From NCBI RefSeq assembly GCF_024372725.1, contig NZ_VOUA01000005.1:62001-126000 (forward strand): a DNA stretch of 64,000 bases. The letters run 5' to 3'. The notes beneath the pieces are model-generated. The model was given only the letters and a program-made list of their open reading frames with translations. It had not been told where the DNA came from and did no database searches. The stretch comes from Methanosarcina sp. KYL-1 (GTDB lineage: Archaea; Halobacteriota; Methanosarcinia; Methanosarcinales; Methanosarcinaceae). The translations under genes were made by a program, and so were the position numbers. Position 1 is the first letter of the stretch. Each line of letters opens with the position of its first letter. Positions 9,342 through 18,424 of the stretch are shown here, piece by piece.

Positions 9342-9439
9342 CCTGTACTTTTCTGTACTTTTCCTGTACTTTTCCTGTACTTTTCCTGTACTTTTCCTGT
9401 ACTTTTCCTGTACTTTTCCTGTACTTTTCCTGTACTTTT
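9342..9439. repeat. 11-bp tandem repeat, nine copies
   Basis: Nine copies of cctgtactttt (one shortened by a base) run from 9342 to 9439. The array lies between the cytochrome b5-like gene and the PNPOx-like gene, in the leader of the latter (minus strand). Confidence 0.95.
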
Positions 9440-9463
9440 CCTTTAATTTTTCATGATAACGAA

Positions 9464-9700
9464 TCATTCCTTCAGGGTCCCCACAATCGGATAATTTTCA
9501 AAGACTTCCGGGCCGTGTGGGGCTTCATCGTCCATAACCTCAGAAAGGTCCTGTCCGGCATCGTGAAGCCCCTGATGGGCACCATCTTCCCAGAGGTAGC
9601 TGTCCGATATATCGTAAACTTTGCCTTTGTAGGCAACATACATCTTTGTCCCATCTTTTCCATTGTATGCAGCAAGTTCTTCAGCTGTGTATTCTTTCAT
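9464..9700 (-). CDS. Cytochrome b5-like heme/steroid-binding domain protein
   Basis: A 78-residue protein with the cytochrome b5-like fold seen in short archaeal and bacterial forms: KEYTAEELAAYNGKDG, then MYVAYKGKVYDISDSYLW, GAHQGLHDAGQDLSEVMDDEAPHG. Classic cytochrome b5 uses two axial His ligands; here GAHQGLHDAG and APHG are candidates. It could bind heme or another hydrophobic ligand. It lacks a membrane anchor, so it is probably cytoplasmic. The first ATG (9706) is only two bases from AAAGGGG; the ATG at 9700 has eight-base spacing and is preferred. A 14-bp repeat begins just upstream of this site. Confidence 0.85.
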   Translation of the reverse strand: MKEYTAEELAAYNGKDGTKMYVAYKGKVYDISDSYLWEDGAHQGLHDAGQDLSEVMDDEAPHGPEVFENYPIVGTLKE

Positions 9701-9712
9701 TTCCATACCCCT

Positions 9713-9852
9713 TTGTTTTAGTGAACTTGTTTTAGTGAACTTGTTTTAGTGAACTTGTTTTAGTGAACTTGTTTTAGTGAACTTGTTTTAGTGAACTTGT
9801 TTTAGTGAACTTGTTTTAGTGAACTTGTTTTAGTGAACTTGTTTTAGTGAAC
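9713..9852. repeat. 14-bp tandem repeat, ten copies
   Basis: Ten perfect copies of ttgttttagtgaac span 9713-9852. On the minus strand the array ends within a few bases of the AAAGGGG ribosome binding site of the cytochrome b5-like gene, so it forms almost the whole gap to the SSP411-like gene. Confidence 0.97.
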
Positions 9853-9922
9853 CAGTTAGTAGAATCAGTTCGTTTGGTTACGCCCATTATTGCCTGGCTC
9901 CATTAATTCTGCATTTTCAGTG

Positions 9923-12025
9923 TCATACATTTAGCATTTTCAGCATTTCCCTGATCTCGGTGGTGGGGCGCTGGCATTCGTGGCTTTTGCATACGTATGC
10001 TGTGGCTTTTCCCTGGATGGGCACCTGCATTTTCGTATACGGTGCCAGTTCTGTGATGTCGAGTGCTTCTCCTTCTTCTCCTTCCTGCCTGAATATCAGG
10101 ACCTTGTTCGGGATGAAGTAAGTCCGGAGCTCTTCCAGCATATGTTTTGTATCCGGATCTCCGGGCTTCCCGGCAATGACCACTTCATATGCAGGGCCTG
10201 TCCTGAAGTCCAGGGCCGAAAGGAACTGGGTGTAGCCTGAAGGTATTTTTTGTACAAGTTTTGAAAAGGCGAGTTCCAGCCTTTCGGCCGTTTCTTCAAG
10301 GTCAGTGTCGGCTGTAATACGGGAAAGGCGCAGGAGATTGAGCATTTCTATGGAATTGCCGGAGGGTATAGCTGCGTCCGTAAATTCTTTTTTCTTGAAG
10401 ATCAGGGCTTCGCTGTCGTCGGCGGTGAAGAAAAGCCCACCCTGGGTTGTGTCCCAGAAATGCTCAAGAAGTTCCCGGTTAAGAGAGATAGCTGCTTTCA
10501 GGTAGCGAAGTTCGAACCCGGCTTCATAGAGTTCAAGGAGCCCGTGGACCAGGAAAGCATAATCGTCTGCAGTCCCGGCAATACCCGCAACTCCGTCCCT
10601 GTACCTGTGAAGCAGCCTTTTTTGGGGACTGTACAGGGTCTTCAGGATGAAATCCGCGGCTTTTTCGGCAGCTTTCAGGTATCTTTCCTCTCCGAAAGTC
10701 CGGAATCCTTTTGCAAGGGCTGCGATCATGAGGCCGTTCCAGTCTGTAAGGATTTTGTCGTCTCTGGAAGGCCTTTTACGCTTTTTCCGGGCTTCGTGGA
10801 GTTTTTCTCTGGCAAGTTTTACCCTGTCTTCGATTTCCTGAGGAGGGACGTTGAGTTTGGCTGAAAGCCCACCGGGGGAACGGGCCATGTAAAGGATGTT
10901 GGCTCCCGTTTTCTTTCCCCTGATTTCCTCTTCAAAATTGCCTTCTTCCTTGAGGTTGAACATTTTTATTATCAGGTCGGCTTCTTCGGGGTCCAGGGTG
11001 CTCTGCACTTCTTCTAAGGTCCAGAGGTAATACCTGCCTTCTTCCCCCTCCACATCCGCATCTTCTCCGCAGTAAAACCCGCCTTCAGGAGAGGTCAGGT
11101 CCCTTAGCACATAATCGAGGACCCCTCTGGCTGTTTCTCTGTACAGTTCATTTCCGGTCGCCTGGTAGGCTTCCGAATATGCACTTGCAAGAAGGGCCTG
11201 GTCGTAGAGCATCTTTTCAAAATGGGGGACTACCCACATGTCGTCTGTGGAGTAGCGGTGAAAGCCCGAGCCCAGGTGGTCGTGGATTCCACCTCTCTGC
11301 ATGTAATCCAGGGTGTGTTCCACCATATGGAGGGCTTCCGGGTTCCCGCTGCGCCGCCAGTATCGGAGCAAAAAGAAGAGTTTATGGGGAGCCGGGAACT
11401 TGGGGGCGCGTTCAAAACCTCCGTAGTTCCTGTCAAATGAATCAAGGAGTTCTTCATAGGCCTCCTGCAGAACTGCCTCTCCCAATCCTTCTCCTGCGGA
11501 CTCTGTGACCATGTTCTGGATGGTTGCCGTGATCTTTTCTGCTGAGTCGAGCACCTCTTCATGCTGCCTCTCCCATATTTCCTGTATCCTGGGTACCAGT
11601 TCCAGCATCCCGGTCTGGCTGAACCTGGTTTTTTTCGGGATATAGGTGCCTGCGAAAAAAGGTTTTTTGTCCGGGGTCATAATAATGTTAAGGGGCCAGC
11701 CTCCTCTCCCCAGGATGATCTGGCAGACCGTCATGTAAATGTTGTCAATGTCAGGCCGCTCTTCCCTGTCCACTTTTATGGAAACAAAAGCCCTGTTCAT
11801 GAGCTTTGCAACTTCATGGTCCTCAAAAGATTCATGCGCCATTACATGGCACCAATGGCAGGTGGAATAGCCAATGGAAAGGAAAATTGGCTTGTTTTCC
11901 TTTCTTGCTTTTTCAAAGGCTTCTTCTCCCCAGGGATACCAGTCCACAGGGTTGTATGCATGCTGCAGGAGATAGGGGCTTTTTTCATTGATCAGGCGGT
12001 TTGGTTGTATCTTTTCTTTTTCCAG
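9923..12025 (-). CDS. SSP411/YyaL-like protein: DUF255 thioredoxin domain fused to an alpha/alpha-toroid
   Basis: About 700 residues. The N-terminal thioredoxin-like domain (DUF255) carries the CHWC active-site motif in [16 protein letters not shown]. The rest resembles the six-hairpin glycosidase-like domain of the spermatogenesis-associated protein 20/YyaL family. Its role is not established; a redox or sugar-related function is proposed for relatives. The first standard start is GTG at 11947, but the frame stays open upstream and encodes the family hallmark [20 protein letters not shown]. The only well-placed start is CTG at 12025, six bases after GGAGGG. It lies just after the rhodanese gene, suggesting a redox/sulfur pair. 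Confidence 0.85.
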   Translation of the reverse strand: MEKEKIQPNRLINEKSPYLLQHAYNPVDWYPWGEEAFEKARKENKPIFLSIGYSTCHWCHVMAHESFEDHEVAKLMNRAFVSIKVDREERPDIDNIYMTVCQIILGRGGWPLNIIMTPDKKPFFAGTYIPKKTRFSQTGMLELVPRIQEIWERQHEEVLDSAEKITATIQNMVTESAGEGLGEAVLQEAYEELLDSFDRNYGGFERAPKFPAPHKLFFLLRYWRRSGNPEALHMVEHTLDYMQRGGIHDHLGSGFHRYSTDDMWVVPHFEKMLYDQALLASAYSEAYQATGNELYRETARGVLDYVLRDLTSPEGGFYCGEDADVEGEEGRYYLWTLEEVQSTLDPEEADLIIKMFNLKEEGNFEEEIRGKKTGANILYMARSPGGLSAKLNVPPQEIEDRVKLAREKLHEARKKRKRPSRDDKILTDWNGLMIAALAKGFRTFGEERYLKAAEKAADFILKTLYSPQKRLLHRYRDGVAGIAGTADDYAFLVHGLLELYEAGFELRYLKAAISLNRELLEHFWDTTQGGLFFTADDSEALIFKKKEFTDAAIPSGNSIEMLNLLRLSRITADTDLEETAERLELAFSKLVQKIPSGYTQFLSALDFRTGPAYEVVIAGKPGDPDTKHMLEELRTYFIPNKVLIFRQEGEEGEALDITELAPYTKMQVPIQGKATAYVCKSHECQRPTTEIREMLKMLNV

Positions 12026-12047
12026 TTTGATCCCTCCGGCTATTCCT

Positions 12048-12647
12048 TCAGGTCTTCAGTTCTTTCCAGGCTAGCATCCCGCCTTTCAGGACTTTTACCT
12101 TCTCAAAACCTGCTCGGGTCAGGGTCCGGGCAGCGCTTGCAGCCCTTACGCCCGAACGGCAAACAGCAACGATTTCCCTATTTTTAATTCCATCAAGTTC
12201 CGAAAGCCTGCTTTCCAGGTTTGAAACCGGAATGTTAATAGAATTTTCCAGATGCCCGAGGTTTCCGGAAAGTTCCTTTGCTTCTCTCACATCCAGAATC
12301 AGGGGAGGGTTCCCGGAACCCAGGGCTGTCTTCAGTTCCGGGGCCGAAATCATCACAAAACCCGGAGTTTTTTCCCTCAGGATCTCAATCCCTTCAACAC
12401 TGCAAGCCCGGGAGTCTGGTGATTCTCCGGCTTCTTTCTCGTTCCGGGCACAGGCATCTCCGCCCTTCAGCATGTTCTTTACCCTCTCCAAAAGCCCCAT
12501 TGTCAGATAATCAACATTTTCGAACTTTTTTTTCCCATAGGAGTTACCCTGTTCCGGATTTACAGGTGCAGTATCCTCCGATCCCCTGATCCCCATAAGG
12601 CAGGCCCTGCAGGAATGGGGATTCCACTGTTCAAAATTAACGTCCAT
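12048..12647 (-). CDS. Rhodanese-like sulfurtransferase domain protein
   Basis: The C-terminal 110 residues form a single rhodanese domain: [19 protein letters not shown], then the active-site loop CRSGVR, ending in [18 protein letters not shown]. The Cys would carry a persulfide. The N-terminal part is less certain. The frame opens at TTG 12668; ATG at 12647 adds a Cys-containing segment (HSCRACLMG), ATG at 12500 gives [11 protein letters not shown], and ATG at 12473 has the best ribosome binding site (GGAGAGGG, eight bases away). The rhodanese domain is included in all versions. It ends 22 bases before the SSP411-like start, so the two likely form an operon. Confidence 0.8.
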   Translation of the reverse strand: MDVNFEQWNPHSCRACLMGIRGSEDTAPVNPEQGNSYGKKKFENVDYLTMGLLERVKNMLKGGDACARNEKEAGESPDSRACSVEGIEILREKTPGFVMISAPELKTALGSGNPPLILDVREAKELSGNLGHLENSINIPVSNLESRLSELDGIKNREIVAVCRSGVRAASAARTLTRAGFEKVKVLKGGMLAWKELKT

Positions 12648-12752
12648 TCCAACTACCCCATACTTCAACGGCTGATCTACCAGTATCCTGTCAATTCATC
12701 AAGTTTGTCTATCCGGTTGATTGTCTCATCCTGCTCAAATTTTGATGGATAG

Positions 12753-12800
12753 CAAATTCCCCTAACAACAAATTCCCCTAACAACAAATTCCCCTAACAA
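12753..12800. repeat. 16-bp tandem repeat, three copies
   Basis: Three perfect copies of caaattcccctaacaa with a partial fourth. It lies upstream of the rhodanese gene, in the 270-base gap before the DUF47 gene. Confidence 0.9.
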
Positions 12801-12939
12801 CAAATCTCCTGTTCCAATGACCCTTTAAGCTGAAAAATCAGGTGTATTTAAAATTCCCCATTTTAGATAGTCTCCCCCTGAATATCAATATATCGGTATT
12901 TCCGGGAGCCGTTTTTTGGGTTTCTTCCTTCGGATTTTT

Positions 12940-13632
12940 TCAGCGCCGGAGCAGCATGGTCCTGAGGGTATCTGCAGCGGCAGCTGCCCTGTCGGCAACA
13001 TCCCCTATTTTATCAACAAGAATCGTAAGGTGGCAGATCCCTGCTCCTCCGAAAGTCTTTTCGTTTGCAAAGATTTTTTTCAAAAGCTCGCTTTCGATAA
13101 GATCCACTTCATGTTCTAGTTTTTCTACCTGTGGGACGAGAGTAAGGATCTCTCTTATATTATCCTGCCCTCCGGGCTTGTTGAGAAATCCATAGAAACC
13201 GGACAGGAGCCTCTCATTGACACTGATGGTCTCCAGGGTGGCAGTTGCAAGCCTTAGAAAACCTCTTTTCATGTCTTCGGGAAGATTATCGGGCCTTAGC
13301 GTAAGCCAGTATGCAGCACTCTGGGCTTTGTTCAGGATTTCGTCCTGTTGATTTAAAAAAAACAGAAGGTCTTTTGAATCCACAGGCAGTAGCAAGGATG
13401 AAGGGAGGTTTTTCCTTATTTCCTGCTTTATAGCGTCGGCTTCTGTTTCCAGCAGGTCAACCTCGGAGCTTTTGAGCTCTACGAGTTCCATGTTCCCGGC
13501 GCAGTACGCTTCCACTCCTTCTTTCAGTTTCCAGGCTGCAAGAACCCCTTTTCCTGCATGTTCTTCAAAGGGAAGGGGTGGCATCTTTGAAAACAGTCCG
13601 ATCAGGGAACGGATAAAATCCCTGTACTTCAT
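12940..13632 (-). CDS. DUF47 / PhoU-like phosphate transport regulator
   Basis: About 230 residues, almost all helical, with two PhoU-like helical bundles. The start MKYRDFIRSLIGLFSKMPPLPFEEH and ending DKIGDVADRAAAAADTLRTMLLRR are typical of the DUF47 family (TIGR00153). These usually partner a PiT-type phosphate permease and are thought to regulate it. No permease gene is next to it here, which is unusual. The frame opens at 13740, but ATG 13632 follows a G-rich ribosome binding site and starts at the conserved N-terminus. Confidence 0.82.
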   Translation of the reverse strand: MKYRDFIRSLIGLFSKMPPLPFEEHAGKGVLAAWKLKEGVEAYCAGNMELVELKSSEVDLLETEADAIKQEIRKNLPSSLLLPVDSKDLLFFLNQQDEILNKAQSAAYWLTLRPDNLPEDMKRGFLRLATATLETISVNERLLSGFYGFLNKPGGQDNIREILTLVPQVEKLEHEVDLIESELLKKIFANEKTFGGAGICHLTILVDKIGDVADRAAAAADTLRTMLLRR

Positions 13633-13860
13633 TCCATTAATCCCCCCGGAAGTCCATAACGTCCTTACACTCTTTGCAGTGAAGAGCTCCCCACGCGTAT
13701 TTCCGAATTTCCCCCGTTTTCGGAATTTTGTTTCTTTCAATACTTCATTTTTTCAATACTTCATTTCTTTCGGTACTCTATTGTTACAATATTATTATGG
13801 ATTTATGGGACCTGAAGGATATGAATGTTCTCTCCAGCTAACCTGTGCCCTCAGGAGTTT

Positions 13861-14838
13861 TCAAGATACGCCCTGCTTTTTCAAGGGCTGCAGTTTTCCC
13901 AACTCCTCTAGTTTTTCCCCGTATTTGCCAGTTCTGAACATATTCACAACTTTTGAGAACCGGTATGAATGCTCTTTCCTTTTTTCAGCTTTTCGGGCCT
14001 GGTAGACTCTTATTGAGCGGAGGATGTCGATTTTTCTGAATTCTGGCCAGAAAGGAGCGCAAAAGTAAGCTGCACACTCGCTCCCGTTCGCCTGCCAGGG
14101 CAGGAAATTGGAAACTCTCTCATCCCCTCCTGTGCGGATGATAAGGTCTACGTTAGGAACCGATACACCGGGGGCCGGGTAAAGGTGTCTTGAGATAAGG
14201 TCTTCATCCACTTCTTCAAGGGAGAGATTTCCTTCCTGAATACAGTATGCAATCTCCTTGACTGCCTGGGTAATGTCCTGTCTTCCTCCATATGCAATGG
14301 CCACGTTAAGGTTAAATTTTCCATAATGTTGGGTGGCTTTCTCTATCTTTTCAATGGACTCGTTCAGGAAAACGGGCAGTTTTGACCTGTCCCCTATCAC
14401 CCTGACCTGCATTTCTTTCTTGTGAGTCCTGGGGTCTGAATAAATTTTCAGGAACTTTTCGTTTATGAGCTTGAAAAGCCCGTCCACCTCTTCTTCTGGT
14501 CGGTGGAAATTTTCGGTGGAAAAGGCATAGAGAGTTAGCTGCTTCACTCCTATTTCATAGCACCATTCGATAACCTGCTCTGTAACCTCAGCTCCCATTG
14601 AGTGCCCGTAGCTGCGCGCTTTCCCCAGTTGCCCCGCATACCTGCGGTTTCCGTCCATGATCACGGCGATGTGGGAGGGTATTTCTGAATTCTGGATTTC
14701 CTTTTCGAGCCTCCGCTCATATTCCCGATAAAATAAGCGGAAGATCCGTTTTTTCATGAAACGAAGCCCGGCCCTGAAGATTCCCGGGTTCCATAATCCC
14801 TTTTTCACGCTCTTTATGTGCTTTCCCCCTGAATACAT
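13861..14838 (-). CDS. uppS: Isoprenyl (cis-prenyl) diphosphate synthase
   Basis: A 325-residue cis-prenyltransferase that extends allylic diphosphates with isopentenyl diphosphate, making the long polyprenyl (dolichol-type) carrier used for glycan and protein glycosylation. Conserved parts are visible: [12 protein letters not shown] with the catalytic Asp, [11 protein letters not shown], and [15 protein letters not shown]. The protein is longer than bacterial UppS because of an N-terminal helical extension of about 50 residues and a basic C-terminal tail. It may supply the lipid carrier for the glycan genes at 37-46 kb. Several degenerate 16-bp repeats overlap its start and leader. Confidence 0.92.
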   Translation of the reverse strand: MYSGGKHIKSVKKGLWNPGIFRAGLRFMKKRIFRLFYREYERRLEKEIQNSEIPSHIAVIMDGNRRYAGQLGKARSYGHSMGAEVTEQVIEWCYEIGVKQLTLYAFSTENFHRPEEEVDGLFKLINEKFLKIYSDPRTHKKEMQVRVIGDRSKLPVFLNESIEKIEKATQHYGKFNLNVAIAYGGRQDITQAVKEIAYCIQEGNLSLEEVDEDLISRHLYPAPGVSVPNVDLIIRTGGDERVSNFLPWQANGSECAAYFCAPFWPEFRKIDILRSIRVYQARKAEKRKEHSYRFSKVVNMFRTGKYGEKLEELGKLQPLKKQGVS

Positions 14839-14898
14839 AGCGACTTTAGTGCATGGTGACTCTAATGCATGGTAACTCTAATGCATAGTGACTTAATG
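14836..14898. repeat. Degenerate 16-bp tandem repeat in the uppS leader
   Basis: Four imperfect copies of a catggtgactctaatg-like unit run from the uppS start codon outward. The ATG of uppS lies in the first copy, so the array may have formed by slippage around the translation start. Confidence 0.8.
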
Positions 14899-15068
14899 AT
14901 CTTTATATATTCTTCTCCTTTGTGGGCTTATTGTCTTTCTGTTTAAATTATTTAATCTTTCTTTTGTTGATAAACCTTCGGAAAACTAATTTTATTAAAT
15001 GAATCTATAATTGAGGAAAATATATTCTATCTGGTATTCATGTTATCAAAAACATATTCAATATTATT

Positions 15069-15133
15069 AAGTGTTATTTCTTGTAAGTGTTATTTCTTGT
15101 AAGTGTTATTTCTTGTAAATGTTCGTTTCTTGT
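15069..15133. repeat. 16-bp tandem repeat, three perfect copies plus one degenerate
   Basis: Three perfect copies of aagtgttatttcttgt (15069-15116) followed by a diverged fourth. It lies in the AT-rich 14.9-15.4 kb gap between uppS and the DUF2551 gene. Confidence 0.9.
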
Positions 15134-15247
15134 AAATGTTTGATCTTCCGGGTTCTACTGAAAAAACCTCGATAATGCCATCTTAATAAATAAAGCAATA
15201 AAAGCACTAAAAAATTACCCCTTTTCAATAGGGCACAAATTAATTTT

Positions 15248-15355
15248 TCAGGGCAGCAGCCTTTCTATCATTTCGGCCTTCATCTCTAAGAGGCCGGGGA
15301 TGCCCAGCACCTGAAGTTTTGCCCCTGTTTCGCTGGCGTCTTTGCAGGACAAAAC
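15248..15355 (-). pseudogene. Short coding remnant (C-terminal fragment)
   Basis: A 35-codon minus-strand stretch ending in a stop (15248-15250) reads like a real protein C-terminus, with GAKLQVLGIPGLLEMKAEM and coding-type third-position bias. An in-frame stop two codons upstream of this stretch, and the lack of a credible start, suggest the rest of the gene is lost. I do not recognise the family. Confidence 0.4.
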
Positions 15356-15412
15356 AGGGCTTCAAAAAGTCATCACAAAAACAGGATTGAAAGTAACTTC
15401 GCAACTTGCGGC

Positions 15413-15682
15413 TCAGTAGTTTTCAAGCACGGCGCCGACGACTGTTTTGTAGTTGTCTTTCAGGGAATAGACGTTGTGGTCTCCTGTAACATTTATGCTC
15501 AGGATACCTAACCTCGTGTTCATTAGCCCGACCATGGCTGACACTCCCCGGTAGCTTACTTCGAAGTTTCCTCTGTCGAGGAACTCATAAACTTCACCGG
15601 TGGTGAACTTGCCTCCGGTCAGGAAGAGATTGAGCACAACCTTGCGTATCCCGCTCTCGTCCCTGCCGAGATACTTAATCAA
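15413..15682 (-). CDS. DUF2551 family winged-helix-like protein
   Basis: Resembles DUF2551, a small family of methanogens: KYLGRDESGIRKVVLNLFL, GGKFTTGEVYEFLDRG, GVSAMVGLMNTRLGIL. The pattern suggests a winged-helix DNA-binding fold and so a possible transcription regulator, which is inferred. The first standard start is TTG at 15682 (89 residues). The frame is open further upstream and a GAGGTG sits seven bases before a CTG at 15715, which would add 11 residues (LQTTEERVRAR) that extend the first helix. Function is unknown. Confidence 0.7.
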   Translation of the reverse strand: MIKYLGRDESGIRKVVLNLFLTGGKFTTGEVYEFLDRGNFEVSYRGVSAMVGLMNTRLGILSINVTGDHNVYSLKDNYKTVVGAVLENY

Positions 15683-15715
15683 TCTCGCTCTTACCCTTTC
15701 TTCCGTTGTTTGCAG

Positions 15716-16526
15716 TTTCTGACACCTCAGTTAATGATAATTTGAATTATTATTGATTCTGGATTATATTACACATTACTATTTGATTCTAAGCTATAAA
15801 GGTATGCGACACGCCTTTCAGGGCAGTGAGAATCGAATACCCTATATCCTTATCGTTTATATATTTTAGGATTACTTTTTTTGGATTATTTATATTGGAG
15901 TATAGAAAGGCGTGAAGAATTCCCTGAGAACAGAATACTCCGAACTTTTTAATTAACCGGAAGTGCAAAATTACGGCAGTCCATTGCTATATGGTCTATT
16001 TATTATAGGATCTACAAAAAATACCTCCGGAAAACCTGTGTCTCTGAGGTTCAAGGGCCACTGAAATATTTGAAGATAATTGATCTCAAAAATAATCTTC
16101 CAAAAATAGTCTGTCTACGGGCTGGATTCCGGAACAACGTCCATGCTTCTGAGGATGCGGCACATGAAGCTTTCTCGTCGCAGCAGTATACCCCGTGGGT
16201 CCAAAACCAACGTTCAGGGAGTTTAAGTTTTCAAAGGTATTTTTCATGAATGCCAGTTATACCCGGTCGTCGTAACTTTTTCAGAAACAGTTCTTAGAAA
16301 CTCGAATCCCAAAACTATTTACTCTTTTTTAACTATTACTTCTTATTAAATTGATGTACAAGTTCGGGGTATACAGTTCTTTTGGGGGGCAATTTTTGAG
16401 TTATATCCTTAAATTCTCAATACACAGGCATAAATAGCCACTTCTTTCTGCTGTTAGGTCCTGTTAAAATTAAGATAAATTTGCTTAAATAATGATTTAT
16501 TCAGGGATAAATTAGATGGGTTTATA
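15716..16526. other. 810-base AT-rich intergenic region
   Basis: No gene was recognised. The AT-rich sequence separates the minus-strand housekeeping block from the plus-strand accessory cluster. A short GC-richer stretch (16120-16215) could be a degraded coding fragment, but it has no consistent frame. Confidence 0.45.
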
Positions 16527-17048
16527 ATGTTAATTTTCGGTCATATTGGGGTAACAGTTGGGATATTCATCTTACTTGAACGAATCGTTCCATCTCTCAG
16601 AGGCAGGTTTGCTTACTTCTACATAGCTCTTGGAGCACTGCTGCCCGACCTTCTTGATAAACCAATAGGCAGGGTGATCTTTGCCGAGAGCATTGCAAAT
16701 GGCCGTCTTCTGGGGCATACGCTTGCATTTTGTTTTTTTATTGCTTTGCTGGGTTATTATCAATACGGGAAGAGCAAAGATATACGTGTGTTTCTGGTGT
16801 CTGGAGCTTGTTTTCTTCACCTGCTTGAAGACCGAATGTGGGCAACACCTCATGTTTTTTTCTGGCCGGTTTTTGGCTGGGAGTTTCCCGTTGGCTCTTA
16901 TACAGGCAACGTGTTTGATTACTTCATTAAAATGTTCCGAATCGGGTATGTTCCGTCTCTTTGCCCCTGTTTCATCACCGAATTTATTGGTTTCATCATA
17001 GCGGCATTTATACTTGGAAATTACCTCCGGCACAGGCGAGCCCTTTGA
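16527..17048 (+). CDS. Membrane-bound DUF457/YdjM-like putative metal-dependent hydrolase
   Basis: A 173-residue polytopic membrane protein with about four to five hydrophobic segments. Conserved polar positions resemble the YdjM/DUF457 family: FGHIGVT at the N-terminus, GALLPDLLDKPIG, NGRLLGHTL and HLLEDRMW, giving the His/Asp set proposed to bind metal. Relatives are linked to membrane or lipid-related stress. It lies 90 bases upstream of the phosphopantetheinyl transferase and has the same direction, so it may belong to the cluster or be the last gene before it. Confidence 0.75.
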   Translation: MLIFGHIGVTVGIFILLERIVPSLRGRFAYFYIALGALLPDLLDKPIGRVIFAESIANGRLLGHTLAFCFFIALLGYYQYGKSKDIRVFLVSGACFLHLLEDRMWATPHVFFWPVFGWEFPVGSYTGNVFDYFIKMFRIGYVPSLCPCFITEFIGFIIAAFILGNYLRHRRAL

Positions 17049-17137
17049 TTGCTCTCTTCAAGTATTTGAAAACTATGGATTCATACCTTTATTTCTCTTA
17101 TATCAGGATTATTGTAGTAGACAGCTCGTGAACTGGC

Positions 17138-17815
17138 ATGCAAACCAAAATAAAGATACCATCCACCACTTCTCTGGAACATGTGCCCCACTTATGGGAG
17201 CAAAATGATGTTCTTATCTTTCTGATTGATCTGGATAGCTACAACACACTGAGTACGGAACACCTTGACGGCATCGAAAAGGAATATCTGGAGAGGTTAC
17301 AAACCAGGCATTTCAAGAAAAGGTATACTGCATCCAGACTGGTCCTGAAATGTATTCTGTGCCGCCTCCTTAATGAACGGTCCGTCTCCGATATAGTTAC
17401 GTATAAGGACGAATATGGAAAAGTCCATGTGCGTGGCCATGAAGAATTGCACATATGCATCTCATATACTGGAAATATTGTCGCGCTTGCAATATCAAAG
17501 GTTGAGGTCGGGGTTGATATGGAGCTTAAAAGAATGCTGTCTCTTTCAAACATTTCAAAATATCTGTATACAAAACCTTTAGATGCCGATAAGTCCGGAA
17601 GCAATCTCGACCTTTTAACGACGTGGACCCTGAAAGAAGCGTATTGTAAGTTTTCGAATAAAAGTATTTTTTCCAATTTCAATAAAGAAATGGATTTTAG
17701 CAATGTCTGCAGTTCAAGTTATATTATAAACAATATATATATTCTTGCTATAATTACTGATTCTAATCGGTATACGCTCAAGATCTGCCGGCTTCAGAAA
17801 ATTTCCTTCCTGTAA
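17138..17815 (+). CDS. Sfp-type 4'-phosphopantetheinyl transferase
   Basis: A 225-residue protein with the Sfp-superfamily signature: VGVDMEL (Asp127 and Glu129, magnesium ligands) and WTLKEAYCKF (Trp163, Lys166, Glu167, Lys171). ISYTGNIVALAI corresponds to the usual SHS/A-containing strand. These enzymes transfer phosphopantetheine from CoA to a Ser of a carrier protein. Archaea make lipids without acyl carrier protein, so such a gene is unusual in a methanogen. An acyl carrier protein lies 600 bases downstream and is the obvious substrate. The C-terminal 40 residues are less conserved. The start lacks a strong ribosome binding site. Confidence 0.88.
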   Translation: MQTKIKIPSTTSLEHVPHLWEQNDVLIFLIDLDSYNTLSTEHLDGIEKEYLERLQTRHFKKRYTASRLVLKCILCRLLNERSVSDIVTYKDEYGKVHVRGHEELHICISYTGNIVALAISKVEVGVDMELKRMLSLSNISKYLYTKPLDADKSGSNLDLLTTWTLKEAYCKFSNKSIFSNFNKEMDFSNVCSSSYIINNIYILAIITDSNRYTLKICRLQKISFL

Positions 17816-18333
17816 AGATAAATCCTGTAAAGATAATTCCTGTAAAGAACAATTTTTTCAATTTTGTATCATCATAAAAAATTAAGATCTATTTTTTTGA
17901 ACTTTTCAAGAAACATTATTCCAAAAATTATTTCAGAAATTTTATTTCAATATCTATTTATTTTTTGGTACCTTATGTTACATGCTTATCTCTAACTATA
18001 CAAGCCTTTCCTTACAGGCAAAAAATTAAGCAAAAAAGAGTGGGAATTTAATACATGAAATAGGCATTAATCTATAGATACAAATTTAAGTGCAATGGAG
18101 TGCGGTTTTTCAACATTTAAAGTTATTAAAGCCCGATTTATTCATGATCGGGTGGAACAGGGGGTATGAGTTTATATGGAAAAGTCTCGCCGTAGCTTGT
18201 TTTATCCTTCCGGTTTTTAATTCATAAGTTTTGGTAGGGACGGTTGTAAAATGAAGCAGGGAACAATATAAATAATCGATTATACGTAAATAATAATGGG
18301 GATATTCTTACCGTAAAGGTGTTTATTAATCGC
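17816..18333. other. Intergenic region between PPTase and ACP genes
   Basis: About 500 bases with no recognised gene. Shortly after the PPTase stop there are repeated aatcctgtaaagata-like motifs. Near 18267-18297 there is an AT-rich TATA-like tract (aatataaataatcg, tatacgtaaataata) that may be the promoter of the ACP operon. Confidence 0.45.
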
Positions 18334-18401
18334 GACCATTGGTCTACTGTGGTCATTGGTCCACTGCGATCATTGATCCCGGGGGCTCATTGGTCCGCTA
18401 A
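18334..18401 (+). promoter_or_regulatory. Four 17-bp direct repeats upstream of the ACP gene
   Basis: Four imperfect copies with an exact 17-bp period start at 18334, 18351, 18368 and 18385. Each contains a core like (g)tcattggtcc. They lie between a TATA-like tract and the ACP start, about 25 bases from it. They could be operator sites for a regulator binding on nearly the same helix face, or a minisatellite like others in this window. Confidence 0.6.
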
Positions 18402-18424
18402 ATAAAGCAGGGGGTTAAGGTTAC

